A stretch of DNA of 64,000 nt from Amphritea opalescens (GTDB taxonomy: Bacteria; Pseudomonadota; Gammaproteobacteria; Pseudomonadales; Balneatricaceae): assembly GCF_003957515.1 (NCBI RefSeq), contig NZ_RQXW01000015.1, positions 1-64,000 of the forward strand, given 5' to 3'. Both the position numbers and the translations under genes were made by a program. The notes under the pieces were generated by a model. The model was not told the origin of the DNA and ran no database searches. It saw only the letters and a program-made list of their open reading frames with translations. Below, one piece after another: positions 35,786 through 45,508 of this stretch. The number at the start of each line of letters is the position of its first letter. Position 1 is the first letter of the stretch.

Positions 35786-37504
35786 TCACGACGAACAACT
35801 ATAGTGAGATAAACCACCCAGCCCGTGGAACTCTGGCGGCTTTTTCCGATAGTATTTTGCCTCTATCTCTTGCGATTGCTCCGCATAGGGTTGAGTCATC
35901 ACCGTCTGTAACTCTCTAATCAGGCGGTAGTCTCCCATCGCGGCTTGTTGATAAGCTGGCACAACAAACCATTCACGTAAGCTGTATTTTGGGTTCACCT
36001 GAAGCATCTGCTCAGAGATAGCTTCACGAGAGTCAGCACGACTGTCGATGAGTGATCGCCACTCGTCGAACCAAGCTATCCAACGTTGATTCAAACCGTC
36101 AGCATCTTTGCTGCCAAATGACGTGTAGAAACTTATTTGAAGCTTGCCTATATCATCGGGTATATGTGATAGCTCTCGGAAGAAGAGTGTGTAATCAACC
36201 GGTGTTTGTATCATCAGAGCACCGAGCTCACGGAATAACGTTCCATTAAAGGTCTCTAGTCCCAACTTACTAGCCCACATCGATTCTAGTTTCGCCTGCA
36301 TCTCATCGGCAAAACCGTTGCGAATCTCCTCGAGCTGATCCAGCGCGACTTGGTTCGAAGCTAGCAGCGGGCGCAGCGCCGTCCAAAACATATGGAAATT
36401 ACGCTCCGCTGCTGCCGGCTGATTCAGGAATGAAAAGTGCTGCCCTCCCCCAGTCCAAGGCTGATAATGGGGGTCGAATAGTTCACAAAAACCAAAAGGG
36501 CCATAATCAAGAGTGAAGCCGCCCGCAGCACAGTTGTCACTATTAAAGTTGCCCTGACAGTAACCAACCCGTATCCAGTTAGCGATTAACGAGGTAAGAC
36601 GGTCGCGAAACATGGTTGCCAGTAACAGCACCTTTTCGACTATAGACAAGCGTTTGTCGATGACGTCGGCGTATTCTCTGTCGATCAAGTGCAGGACGAT
36701 CATCTCGAGTTCAGCCATCGCATCTGGATGCGCTTGCTGTCGGGCACGGCGACAAAAGAGTTCCAGCTGACCCACCCGAAGGAACGATGGGGCAACCCGC
36801 GTTGAGATGGCGACAGGCTCAGATATCATCCGGTCGGGATCTTGTCTGCGCGAGCCTTCAGAGTACCAAGGACGCTTTACCTTTTCCGTTTTCGATACAT
36901 ACAGGCTCAGAGAACGAGACGTCGGCACGCCGAGTGCATGCATATGCTCCTGTGCTAAAAACTCCCGGACACTGGAGCGCAGAACAGCGCGGCCATCGCC
37001 ACCCCGACAATAGGGTGTTCGACCACCCCCTTTCAACTGCATCTCCCAATGCTTTCCTTTGATATCCGCCTCTAGGACAGAAACCGCTCGGCCGTCACCA
37101 TATCCATTACCGGTCTGAAACGGGCACTGTTGGATGTATTCAGTGCCATAGATAGACAGCGCATAACCCGTCGCCCAGCCCACTTTACGCAGCGGCGCGG
37201 GTAGTTCGGTGATATCTCCCGAAAACATCTGAATGAATCCATTCGACTGTGCAAGGCTGTCGCTAAAACCTAGTTCGCTGAATAGATCTTTGCTATGCGC
37301 GATATACTCAGGGTCTTTAATGGGTGTAGGGCTAACGGGAACATAATGACCACTAAATACCTGTCTTGGATCGTGATCAGCGCCGTTATCGGTGGCGTCC
37401 GGATCAGCATTGAGAGTATCCATGAACGAGTAGTTTGCTAACGTTGCGAGATCGTCTAGGGTCTCAACGGTTAGTGAATTTTTCTGGGACAGTTGATTTT
37501 TCAT
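35786..37504 (-). CDS. selO: Protein adenylyltransferase SelO (YdiU family)
   Basis: The 572-residue protein is a pseudokinase that transfers AMP from ATP to protein Ser, Thr or Tyr. Signatures: the early [22 protein letters not shown], the nucleotide-binding [20 protein letters not shown], the helix [21 protein letters not shown], and [20 protein letters not shown] with the metal-binding Asn/Asp. It ends in SCSS, the conserved tip where eukaryotic SelO has selenocysteine. It is longer than the common 480 residues because of an N-terminal extension and an internal insertion. It is transcribed alone; partners are not visible. Confidence 0.9.
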   Translation of the reverse strand: MKNQLSQKNSLTVETLDDLATLANYSFMDTLNADPDATDNGADHDPRQVFSGHYVPVSPTPIKDPEYIAHSKDLFSELGFSDSLAQSNGFIQMFSGDITELPAPLRKVGWATGYALSIYGTEYIQQCPFQTGNGYGDGRAVSVLEADIKGKHWEMQLKGGGRTPYCRGGDGRAVLRSSVREFLAQEHMHALGVPTSRSLSLYVSKTEKVKRPWYSEGSRRQDPDRMISEPVAISTRVAPSFLRVGQLELFCRRARQQAHPDAMAELEMIVLHLIDREYADVIDKRLSIVEKVLLLATMFRDRLTSLIANWIRVGYCQGNFNSDNCAAGGFTLDYGPFGFCELFDPHYQPWTGGGQHFSFLNQPAAAERNFHMFWTALRPLLASNQVALDQLEEIRNGFADEMQAKLESMWASKLGLETFNGTLFRELGALMIQTPVDYTLFFRELSHIPDDIGKLQISFYTSFGSKDADGLNQRWIAWFDEWRSLIDSRADSREAISEQMLQVNPKYSLREWFVVPAYQQAAMGDYRLIRELQTVMTQPYAEQSQEIEAKYYRKKPPEFHGLGGLSHYSCSS

Positions 37505-37541
37505 TGGAGGCTCTCATAACACGGGAAGAACGGCGGTATTT

Positions 37542-37762
37542 TTAATAAGAAGAGTTAGGCGCATTGTCAGGATCGACCTCCCCATACACTTCTTCAGGAT
37601 CTACATCGTTTATCAGCAGGGTTTCTCTCACTATCTCAATCTGCGCCAGCACCTCTTGATAGCGATCACCATATTCATACTGGGTGCGTCGATCGCTTTG
37701 GGCATATGAGTGAAGGCTATCTTTAATGCCTCTAGAGCATCGTCATTAATCTGTTCGCTCAT
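37542..37762 (-). pseudogene. Small conserved-looking gene broken by a frameshift
   Basis: From ATG 37762 the frame reads MSEQINDDALE and then goes off. A second frame picks up at the same point as GIKDSLHSYAQSDRRTQYEY and continues to a charged C-terminus (…VDPEEVYGEVDPDNAPNSSY) before the stop at 37542-37544. Joined, they give a 72-residue protein-like sequence. One frameshift near 37730 explains the break; a sequencing error is equally possible. It lies 37 bases after the start of selO, upstream of it in the same direction, so it could have been its operon partner. No function is known to me. Confidence 0.4.
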
Positions 37763-38386
37763 CTAAATCCCATGCATTAACGCTAGAGACTCAAGGATAA
37801 GGGTAAATCTTGAGAATTTATAGGTAAAGGTTATCACGGAGTGGCCGTCGTGCCGAAAATATACAAGCCGATAAATAGAACAGATCGTTATGGGTAGGAA
37901 ATCAATCGAAGGCTCACTTGATGAGAAGCGCAGGAGCTACCGTTGATGCCATCCTTTGAACGTTGCCCCTGTAACTCGTTACGGCTTATTTTAACCACTA
38001 CGTCTTATAGCCGTTATTCAGTCTGACCCGCCGAGTAGCCTATCCTGCTACTTGATAAAATTCTTTATTGCTCAATATCGCCCGACGATACCCACATGCT
38101 GATTAATGGCGACGGCTGAGCTACTTTTCGGCAAAATCACAGCACCCGATAGGGACACTCTTAAGGAATTTCTCACCCGCTATGTTCTACGGATTTGCAT
38201 CTAGTATTGAAGCTAACTATTCTGGGCCGAATGTAGCGGGCCTATCGCTTGTTGAGTGGTGCGCAATGATGGCTAATGCTGCAGCCCAACATAGGTGATC
38301 CCTCGCCTGTTGGAAAATAAAATAATAACGATGAGGATACACTCTTCATCAATAGCACGGGCTTGTGCTGATGGAGTTGAATTGCA
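37763..38386. other. Intergenic region before the DMT gene, no features seen
   Basis: About 620 bases without a supported coding frame, RNA gene or clear hairpin. All three frames on each strand are broken by frequent stops. It separates a minus-strand unit (selO and the broken small gene) from a plus-strand gene and may hold promoters for both. Confidence 0.4.
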
Positions 38387-39232
38387 ATGTATGCTGTCGC
38401 ATGGATGTCAGGAACACTGTTCTCATTTTGTTTAATGGCTATAGGTGCCCGAGAATTAAGCGGTGAGTTGTCGGTATTTCAAATTCTATTATGTCGTAGT
38501 GTTATCGGGTTACTCTGCATCTGCATCTCCATCGTCATCTCGATTTCCACCCAGAAAATTAACCTGCGCACGGACAGATTAGGGCTAAACATTTTTCGCA
38601 ATATTTTTCACTTTGCTGGTCAATACGGCTGGTTTTTAGGGATAGGTGCGCTTCCGTTAGCTGAGGTTTTTGCCCTTGAGTTCACCGTCCCGATATGGAC
38701 ACTGATTATCGCGGCTATTTTTCTTAAGGAAAAAATCACACTCACCAAAATAGTCTCAGTATTGCTAGGGATGGCGGGGGTTTTAATCATTGTTCAACCC
38801 GGCTATGCCATCGTTGACCCCATATCATTCATCGTGCTCGGTGCTGCCGTTTGCTATGCCATATCACACACAGCGACAAAGTCCTTGAGTGCCTCTGAAT
38901 CGGCAATCTCTATCTTGTTTTATATGTGCTTAATTCAACTCCCCATTGGCTTACTCCTGTCGATTGGCAACTGGTCTTGGCCGGTTGGCTTGCAATGGCT
39001 GTGGTTGATCATCATCGGCATGACGGCGCTATCCGCACACTTTTGTATGGCGAAAGCGATGCAATATGCAGAAGTAACAAAGGTGATTACGTTAGATTTT
39101 CTGAGGCTGCCTTTAATCGCCCTCGTTGGCATTTCACTCTATGCCGAGACGTTTGAAATCTCATTAGTGTTAGGTGGCGCACTGATGTTTATCGCGAACT
39201 TAGTCGTTCTTAGACGGCGCAGAGTGTCTTGA
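38387..39232 (+). CDS. EamA/DMT-family transporter
   Basis: The 281-residue protein has about ten membrane segments in two tandem EamA repeats. The first ends near EFTVPIWTLIIAAIFLKEK (residues about 98-116), the family's hallmark fourth and fifth helices. The second contains FLRLPLIALVGISLYAETFE at the matching place. Members export metabolites such as amino acids, but the substrate cannot be assigned. It is a single gene with a weak ribosome site (GGAG ten bases before the ATG). Confidence 0.82.
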   Translation: MYAVAWMSGTLFSFCLMAIGARELSGELSVFQILLCRSVIGLLCICISIVISISTQKINLRTDRLGLNIFRNIFHFAGQYGWFLGIGALPLAEVFALEFTVPIWTLIIAAIFLKEKITLTKIVSVLLGMAGVLIIVQPGYAIVDPISFIVLGAAVCYAISHTATKSLSASESAISILFYMCLIQLPIGLLLSIGNWSWPVGLQWLWLIIIGMTALSAHFCMAKAMQYAEVTKVITLDFLRLPLIALVGISLYAETFEISLVLGGALMFIANLVVLRRRRVS

Positions 39233-39554
39233 TAAAACGATGAGTGCTGTACATATAACACAGTGCATCAAAGCAGAAGAAAAGAAATAATTAGGTAAAT
39301 CCTCCTCTTGTTAGCAGGTGTTCAAAAGGGAAGGATTACCCTAGCTGCTCTACTCTCTGTCTACAGTCCAATAGGACCATCTCTCAAATGCAATAAAAAC
39401 AACATAACTGCGTTACCAGAAACCGCTAAAGTAGTGGCCAGTTTTTGTTGACCACGACACCCAATATATTCAATAAGTTGATTACAGAGGTTGATTGATA
39501 TCTTGATAACAGCCTACAATATCGTTATTCGACGATAAACGATTTAATGAGATT
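39233..39554. other. Intergenic region upstream of arsR
   Basis: The left two-thirds show nothing notable. The right end holds the arsR promoter and operator described separately. Confidence 0.4.
39491..39536 (+). promoter_or_regulatory. arsR promoter with overlapping dyad operator
   Basis: A -35 like TTGATT (39491-39496) and a -10 TACAAT (39515-39520) are spaced 18 bases apart. Immediately after the -10 is the perfect dyad ATCGT-TATTCG-ACGAT (39521-39536), placed where a repressor would block the start site. Autoregulation by ArsR is the natural reading. Confidence 0.5.
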
Positions 39555-39914
39555 ATGAACAAGCTATTTAATGAACAAGACGAATCTATAGCAGAGACTG
39601 CAAAGGCACTCGCTCACCCTGCCCGCGTCAAAATAATCCGGTTGCTGCTCAGCAAAACATCTTGCGTGGGTGGTGAAATCACCGCTGAGCTTGGATTAGC
39701 TCAGTCTACCGTTTCTGAACATTTACGAATTCTGAAAGTTGCCGGCATCATTGTGGGTGAAATAGAACACCCTAGGGTTTGTTACACGCTGAAGCCAAGT
39801 AGTGTCAATGCCCTCGCTAGCTTTCTAGAACAAATCAATATCAAAGCCAGCACTGCCCAAACCGATGATGGTCTGTGCTGCCCCCTTGAAAGCCCATTTG
39901 AGCAGAAGGATTAG
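39555..39914 (+). CDS. arsR: ArsR-family arsenic-responsive repressor
   Basis: The 119-residue protein has the ArsR winged helix: [20 protein letters not shown], then [20 protein letters not shown] as recognition helix and [12 protein letters not shown] as wing. Cysteines are at 37, 76 and the pair 108-109 in DDGLCCPLE. The C-terminal pair recalls ArsR types that bind As(III) with C-terminal cysteines rather than with the CVC motif in the DNA-binding helix. Two bases separate it from arsH. Ligand assignment rests on arsH and the neighbouring arsC remnant. Confidence 0.85.
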   Translation: MNKLFNEQDESIAETAKALAHPARVKIIRLLLSKTSCVGGEITAELGLAQSTVSEHLRILKVAGIIVGEIEHPRVCYTLKPSSVNALASFLEQINIKASTAQTDDGLCCPLESPFEQKD

Positions 39915-39916
39915 TC

Positions 39917-40627
39917 ATGGATCATTTGCCTAATATCAATAAAGAATCATTCAAAACGCCTACTAATACTGATGGGATTGCCCTTGTGCCAAGCTCGCAT
40001 AAACCTCGCATTCTTTTATTATATGGCTCTCTCAGACAACGTTCATTCAGCCGCTTAGTCACTCAAGAAGCAGCCTACTTACTAGAAGCGATGGGCGCCG
40101 ATACACGTATCTTTAATCCCGATGGTTTACCGTTACCTGATAGCGAAGATACCTCACACCCTAAGGTGGTGGAATTACGCGAATTGGTGCAATGGAGTGA
40201 AGGCATGGTGTGGTGTTCGCCCGAAAAACACGGTGCAATGACCGGCATTATGAAATCACAAATTGATTGGATTCCGCTGTCAATTGGTGCGGTGCGGCCA
40301 ACTCAAGGCAAAACCTTGGCAGTGATGCAAGTATGCGGTGGCTCACAATCGTTTAACACGGTTAATCAACTTCGCATTTTAGGACGCTGGATGCGCATGT
40401 TGACCATCCCAAATCAATCTTCTGTTGCCAGATCGTTTCTTGAATTTGATGACAACGACCGCATGAAACCGTCTCCCTATTATGATCGCATTGTGGACGT
40501 CATGGAGGAGTTAATGAAATTTACGTTATTGGTCCGTGATCGTAAAGACTACCTCGTTGACCGTTACTCGGAACGAAAAGAGTCTGCTGAAACGTTATCA
40601 GCAAGGGTCAATCAACGTTCAATTTAA
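39917..40627 (+). CDS. arsH: ArsH, NADPH-dependent FMN reductase of arsenic resistance
   Basis: The 236-residue protein is an ArsH flavoprotein. The FMN-binding [20 protein letters not shown] (about residues 34-53), the loop [28 protein letters not shown] (about 95-114) and [13 protein letters not shown] are all typical, and the length is usual. ArsH oxidises trivalent methylarsenicals and reduces quinones or azo dyes. It is co-transcribed with arsR. The remaining ars genes (pump or methylase) are absent, and only an arsC remnant follows. Confidence 0.92.
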   Translation: MDHLPNINKESFKTPTNTDGIALVPSSHKPRILLLYGSLRQRSFSRLVTQEAAYLLEAMGADTRIFNPDGLPLPDSEDTSHPKVVELRELVQWSEGMVWCSPEKHGAMTGIMKSQIDWIPLSIGAVRPTQGKTLAVMQVCGGSQSFNTVNQLRILGRWMRMLTIPNQSSVARSFLEFDDNDRMKPSPYYDRIVDVMEELMKFTLLVRDRKDYLVDRYSERKESAETLSARVNQRSI

Positions 40628-40636
40628 GGGGCTCAT

Positions 40637-40761
40637 ATGAAGCTATTTTATTTCTTTGTGTAGCCAACTTAGATCGCAAGCATATGGCAGAGGATATTAC
40701 TCACCATCGTTTTGGTAACGATATACAGACGGCAAATGCCGCGTATATGACGTCTTCGTAA
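40637..40761 (+). pseudogene. arsC-like (low-MW phosphatase fold) N-terminal remnant
   Basis: ATG 40637 begins MKLFYF, then one frameshift leads into FLCVANLDRKHMAEDITHHR and a stop at 40759-40761. CVANLDR fits the C-x5-R catalytic loop, and the MAE-helix that follows is typical of arsenate reductases of the low-molecular-weight tyrosine phosphatase fold. The rest of the protein is missing or unrecognisable. Position directly after arsH supports a former arsRHC-type operon. Confidence 0.5.
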
Positions 40762-41021
40762 AATCCATTTGCGGTTTACCAATCACACCCTATCTGGACG
40801 TATGCTTTTTGCCAGCCGATGCCTCTGAAGACACCCCTGACACATGCTGCACGGTGGTGCAGCTATTCGAAGAGTGAAGGAGCTGAAAAACAAAGCACAA
40901 CCATACATATTGACGCTTAAAGAAGATCCCGACTGCTACCTATCAGGTTTTGTTGGTAATATTAGCTAAACGTTTCTCCTGTCGGGAGGAAAGCAATTTA
41001 CGAATAAGGCTTAACGGGTAA
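40762..41021. other. Decayed sequence between arsC remnant and helicase gene
   Basis: Two short open stretches remain: one ending PDTCCTVVQLFEE at about 40879, and another of 41 codons from about 40843 ending DPDCYLSGFVGNIS at about 40968. Both are protein-like in composition but too short to identify. They may be parts of broken genes once linked to the ars operon. Confidence 0.3.
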
Positions 41022-43952
41022 ATGGATTCACTTTCAAAAAAAGGTGGCCTTATAGGGCTACTCTTCCAAAGTACAATCACCAGTGCTGAGTCTGAACCTG
41101 AAGGTATTCGTCTTTTCAGAAAGTCTCATGATTCAGTTCTCGTTACTTGGGGAAAATTACTCGCGCCGCCAATACTGAAGCAAGGTCTGTTTTTTAGCTC
41201 CGTTATGATCCCTTCCGAGCAAGAACGCTATGAGATCAAGTGGGCTAATCATACGGACGCCTCTGACTTTCGAAAAAAGGTGCTGCTGTGCTTTTATAAA
41301 CACCATGAAGCGACTGTCAATAAGGCGCTAAGCCAAATAAAAGATCAAACTGATAGGATTCATTACCTCCGCACTAGCTACTGCCTGAAGATATCTGAAT
41401 ATGCCCAGACGGTCTTAAACAAAGTTCAAGTGCCACCTGAAGACTTATACGACGAGTTGCCAGAGAACCTGTTAGACAGCTTTGTGCTGCTTTATAAATG
41501 GTCTTCACTTCATCCTGAATTCTTGGAAGCGCAGCGCCAAAGCTACGTAGAGCAACAAAAAGAAGCCAATCGAGAGTTGTTCGACAGAATCGAGTCAAAT
41601 CCATTAACCGATAAGCAGCGTGATGCCTGCATCATCGATGAAGACAACAACTTAGTGTTAGCCGGTGCGGGAACGGGGAAAACTAGCACGATGATAGGTC
41701 GCGTTGGTTACTTGATTAATAGTCATCAAGCCTCAGCTAAAGAGATTTTGATGTTAGCGTTTGGCAATAAAGCAGCCGAAGAAATGAGGGAACGGATTAC
41801 TGAAAAACTGGGTATTGAACATATTACTGCTCGGACGTTTCATTCACTGGGACAAAGCATTATTGCAGCAGTAGAGAAAAAAAAGCCTGCGATTTCACCT
41901 TTAGCCACCGACGAAAAACTGCTCAGCAAAACCGTTGATACTTGGTTCACTGAGTTGCTTAAAGATCCTGACTACCAGACTAAGACCATTCGTTACTTCG
42001 AAAAATTTTTATATCCCGCAGCAAATCCTTTTGAGTTTAATTCTGAGGGTGAGTACATAGAATTTATTCGTGCGAATGAGATAAGAACGTTAAAAGGAGA
42101 AAATGTTAAAAGCCTTGAAGAGTGCTATATCGCTAACTGGCTTTTCAGAATGGGGGTTGAGTATGAATATGAAGCCTCATACAAAGAAGCGGATACACGC
42201 ACCCCAGAATTTAGACAATACTACCCTGACTTCTACTTGTCAGAGCATGGGATTTATATTGAGCATTTTGGTATAGATCGCGATGGCAATACCGCTCCCT
42301 ATATCGATAAGACCAGCTATAACGAAGGCATCGCTTGGAAGCGAGAATTGCATAATGCGAATAAAACGAAACTCGTTGAGACTTTTCATTATGATCAACG
42401 GGAAGGCGCTTTACTTCCAAGACTCGAAGCTCAGTTGATTGCCCAAGGGGTCAACTTTGATCCACTCCCTCAAGAGGCTGTGTTGAACACCCTTGAAGAG
42501 TTTGGTGTTATCTCTACGTTCGCAGGGATATTATCCAAACTCTTACAGCGCTATAAAGCCAACTGCTATCACTTAGAAAGCTTTGAAGCCATTATTGAAA
42601 GTCATGATAAATCAGCATTACTTAAAGCCGCTTTTGAATTATTAAAACCGCTTTTTGAGCGCTATCAGAGACTTTTGAATCAGCATCAAGAGATAGACTT
42701 TGACGATATGATCGCTAAAGCTATCGTCTATGTGCAGGAAGGGTTATTTATCTCGCCGTGGAAATTCATTCTCGTAGACGAATTTCAGGATATATCCGAG
42801 CCCCGAGCGAGGTTGGTCACAGCACTAAGGGATGCTAAAAAGAACTCTTCAGTCTTTTGTGTGGGAGACGATTGGCAGGCTATCTACCGATTCACGGGTA
42901 GCGATGTATCACTCACGACAGGTTTTGAACGCTTATTTGGGGCTACGAAAACGACCGCTTTAGACAAAACTTTTCGTTTCAATAACAGCATAAGTGATAT
43001 CGCTTCTCGATTTATCACACAAAACCCTGCCCAAGTTAAAAAGCAAATAGCGACGGTTAAACAGACATCCACGCCTGCTGTTCTACTGGTCAGAAAAGAC
43101 ATCTCTGCTGATAACACGGTTAAGCACGTACAAGAAATTTTAGAGGCTATTTCCGACATTAGCTCGGAACCTAAGACCGTCTATTTGTTAGCCAGGTTTC
43201 ACTTCAAACTGTTAGAACAGCATCAGCTAAAAGAATGCAGTAACTTGTTCCCAAACCTAATCATAGAGCAGCTCTCATTTCATGGCTCGAAAGGTAAAGA
43301 AGCTGATTACGTCATTGTTCTAGGGCTGGAACGCGGAAAGCACGGATTCCCCTCCCGAAAGGTGACCCACCCCTTACTAGACGCATTGCTACCCCAGTTA
43401 GAAGAGTTTCCTGACGCTGAAGAGCGGCGATTGTTTTATGTAGCCCTTACTCGCGCTAAAGATAGAAGCTATCTGCTCACGGACATGACAAATACTTCAG
43501 ATTTTGTGAAAGAACTGATAAACGATAGCTATCCGATAGGGACAGGTGTCTTTGACGTAAGCTCAACACAGGCCACAGCTTTAGAACGACATTGCCCTAG
43601 TTGTGAGACGGGAACCGTCGTCAAAAGAACAGGGCCTTATGGCGTGTTTCTCTCCTGTAATAATTATCCATTGTGTAGCTATAAAGATAAGGTATGCCCT
43701 GTCTGTCAAAGTGAGATGAAAACAGAGGGGCGCTTTAAAATGTGTATAAACGATCAATGCCAAAAATGGGTGCCTATATGCCCTTCATGTAAAGGAGAGC
43801 TAAGGTTGCGAGATGGGCGAAACGGTCAGTTTTGGGGATGTATAAATTACAGACGTAGCGGCCAAAGCTGTAGTCATACGGAAAATCATATAGAACCTCC
43901 GGTAAAACACACATTTCAGGCCACTAGCTTGCAGCAACCTGCCGAGCTGTGA
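41022..43952 (+). CDS. UvrD/HelD-type superfamily 1 helicase with nuclease-like insert and zinc ribbons
   Basis: The 976-residue protein has an SF1 helicase core: Walker A AGAGTGKT (residues 214-221), Walker B ILVDEFQDIS, QAIYRFTGSD and the late LFYVALTRAKDRSYLL. Inserted between the helicase parts is a restriction-endonuclease-like segment with SLEECYIANWLFRMGVEYEY and YPDFYLSEHGIYIEHFG (about 364-416), where Asp402-region and Glu414-region could form a PD-(D/E)xK site. The C-terminus has three four-cysteine topoisomerase-type ribbons (CPSC…, CPVC…, CPSC…). It most resembles HelD (helicase IV) extended by zinc ribbons. Partners are not visible; repair or defence roles are both possible. Confidence 0.8.
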   Translation: MDSLSKKGGLIGLLFQSTITSAESEPEGIRLFRKSHDSVLVTWGKLLAPPILKQGLFFSSVMIPSEQERYEIKWANHTDASDFRKKVLLCFYKHHEATVNKALSQIKDQTDRIHYLRTSYCLKISEYAQTVLNKVQVPPEDLYDELPENLLDSFVLLYKWSSLHPEFLEAQRQSYVEQQKEANRELFDRIESNPLTDKQRDACIIDEDNNLVLAGAGTGKTSTMIGRVGYLINSHQASAKEILMLAFGNKAAEEMRERITEKLGIEHITARTFHSLGQSIIAAVEKKKPAISPLATDEKLLSKTVDTWFTELLKDPDYQTKTIRYFEKFLYPAANPFEFNSEGEYIEFIRANEIRTLKGENVKSLEECYIANWLFRMGVEYEYEASYKEADTRTPEFRQYYPDFYLSEHGIYIEHFGIDRDGNTAPYIDKTSYNEGIAWKRELHNANKTKLVETFHYDQREGALLPRLEAQLIAQGVNFDPLPQEAVLNTLEEFGVISTFAGILSKLLQRYKANCYHLESFEAIIESHDKSALLKAAFELLKPLFERYQRLLNQHQEIDFDDMIAKAIVYVQEGLFISPWKFILVDEFQDISEPRARLVTALRDAKKNSSVFCVGDDWQAIYRFTGSDVSLTTGFERLFGATKTTALDKTFRFNNSISDIASRFITQNPAQVKKQIATVKQTSTPAVLLVRKDISADNTVKHVQEILEAISDISSEPKTVYLLARFHFKLLEQHQLKECSNLFPNLIIEQLSFHGSKGKEADYVIVLGLERGKHGFPSRKVTHPLLDALLPQLEEFPDAEERRLFYVALTRAKDRSYLLTDMTNTSDFVKELINDSYPIGTGVFDVSSTQATALERHCPSCETGTVVKRTGPYGVFLSCNNYPLCSYKDKVCPVCQSEMKTEGRFKMCINDQCQKWVPICPSCKGELRLRDGRNGQFWGCINYRRSGQSCSHTENHIEPPVKHTFQATSLQQPAEL

Positions 43953-44011
43953 CTCAGGAGTGTACTGGCAACGCTTTCGTATGGGCGAGTTATGCTTACA
44001 TTGTTCATTTA

Positions 44012-44187
44012 TTCAAAGACATAACGGAGATACCGATAAAGCTCTTGTTGATTAGCCGTCCCGTTTCAATCAGACTGTAAAAGTTGGCGCTAGATTTTGC
44101 CCCCAGTACCGTGGCACTGAAGCGCCAGCTTTTCGGCCAGTCACAAAAAAGCGGATCGCATTTCAGCTGGGTTGTTATCGATGGCTA
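44012..44187 (-). pseudogene. IS66-family transposase C-terminal remnant
   Basis: Read on the minus strand, broken frames give DNNPAEM, then FSATVLGAKSSANFYSLIET, and after a frameshift ANQQELYRYLRYVFE. These match the C-terminal block of IS66 transposases (DNN-AE, WLF-SAT-GAKASA-LYSLIETAK, YLRYVFE). Stops and at least two frameshifts make it dead. Its upstream part is cut at 44187 by the IS5 remnant, so the IS5 copy inserted into it. Confidence 0.7.
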
Positions 44188-44330
44188 GGGAAGATACGAA
44201 TAAGTCCTTCCCATGAGACAATTTATTTTTAAGCTTCGAGCCTGACCTTGTCACATCAACTTACCTTTGCCGACAGAGAATTTAACAATAAACGCCGTAA
44301 AAGACGTAAAGAAATTTGGTGATTTTTATT
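44188..44330 (+). mobile_element. Decayed IS5-family end with transposase N-terminus
   Basis: Starting with GGGAAGATACGAATAAG after a CTAG target, this stretch parallels the IS end at 1-150 base by base, on the opposite strand. The transposase ATG is replaced by TTG (44248) and the frame [20 protein letters not shown] ends at TGA 44320-44322. Only the first 140 bases are left. It is nested in the IS66 remnant. Confidence 0.75.
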
Positions 44331-44515
44331 AAGTGGTTTCGATATCTTTTACAAGAAGAAACGCAACTAATAACTCACCAGAAGGTCGTACTTTTGTGAG
44401 GTGATCATAAGGGTAAGCGGTGAATTATCAGCTTTACTGTTTCTGCCCCAATAACCTCCTAAACGAGAATATTTAACCCTCTCTCGTCAATTAACTTATT
44501 ATCTGAAGGCGCGAA
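44331..44515. other. Intergenic region upstream of the monooxygenase gene
   Basis: No feature stands out apart from GAAGG eight bases before the ATG at 44516. It may contain further decayed IS5 sequence that I cannot recognise. Confidence 0.3.
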
Positions 44516-45508
44516 ATGAATAAGATACACAACATGCCTTTTTCTATGCTGGAACTGGCACCCATGCTGCTCGGCGAAACGGCAGAGCAAACTCTAACGC
44601 GCATGCTAGATTGCGCTCGCCATGCGGATGCTTGTGGCCTTAATCGTTACTGGCTAGCCGAGCACCATAATATGGAGGGTATTGCCAGCTCCGCCACCTC
44701 TGTGTTGATTGGCGCTGTTGCCTCTGTTACCCAGAATATACGCGTCGGTTCCGGCGGCATTATGCTGCCTAATCATCCACCGCTGGTGATCGCAGAACAG
44801 TTTGGCACATTGGATGCTTTGTACCCTGGGCGAATTGATTTGGGATTGGGGCGAGCCCCAGGGACTGACCCATTGACCAGTCGGGCATTGCGTCGAGATG
44901 ATATGCGTGCAGAGCATTTCCCTGATGAAGTGGCTGAACTGCAACGTTTACTTGGCCCGAAAGACCCTGCAGCTCGCGTCCGAGCTGTGCCAGGGGAAGG
45001 CAGCAATGTTGACATCTGGTTGCTGGGTTCAAGTCTATTTAGTGCTCAATTGGCCGCAGAGAAAGGCTTGCCTTATGCTTTTGCAGCACATTTTGCACCA
45101 CGGCTTGCGCATCAGGCGGCTTCACTCTATCGAGCAAGATTTAAGCCTTCCAGCGTTTTAGCCCAACCTTATTTCATGCTATGTGTGCCACTTATTGCAG
45201 CAAATACTGATGAAGAAGCAGCGTTTATATCAACAAGCTCAAAGCAAAGGGTTTTAGCGTTGTTGCGTGGCGGTGCACTATGGCTCAAGGAGCCCGTGGA
45301 AAGCATGGATGACTTATGGAACTCTCAAGAAAAAGCCTCAGTTGAAGCGTTTTTAGGATTATCTGTAGTAGGCGGGGCTGAAACGATTCAAACGAAGCTT
45401 GAAGACCTGGCCACAGAGTTCAAGGTGGACGAGTTTATGTTTACCAATGATATTTATGATCAGGAAAAGCGCAAAGCAGCACTGTCAATCGTAGCTTCCC
45501 TTTTTTGA
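44516..45508 (+). CDS. Luciferase-like (LLM class) flavin monooxygenase
   Basis: The 330-residue protein is a bacterial-luciferase-fold flavin oxidoreductase of the YhbW-like group. The signature stretch [20 protein letters not shown] (about residues 41-60), [19 protein letters not shown] and [20 protein letters not shown] (about 99-118) are all present, and the length fits. Members use reduced FMN and oxygen on varied substrates; none can be inferred. It is a single gene between IS remnants and a repeat array. Confidence 0.85.
   Translation: MNKIHNMPFSMLELAPMLLGETAEQTLTRMLDCARHADACGLNRYWLAEHHNMEGIASSATSVLIGAVASVTQNIRVGSGGIMLPNHPPLVIAEQFGTLDALYPGRIDLGLGRAPGTDPLTSRALRRDDMRAEHFPDEVAELQRLLGPKDPAARVRAVPGEGSNVDIWLLGSSLFSAQLAAEKGLPYAFAAHFAPRLAHQAASLYRARFKPSSVLAQPYFMLCVPLIAANTDEEAAFISTSSKQRVLALLRGGALWLKEPVESMDDLWNSQEKASVEAFLGLSVVGGAETIQTKLEDLATEFKVDEFMFTNDIYDQEKRKAALSIVASLF

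Noticed and set aside
35572-35817. 81-codon frame between the Lrp-type gene and selO
   Set aside because: It overlaps the ends of both flanking genes and has no recognisable domain or ribosome site.
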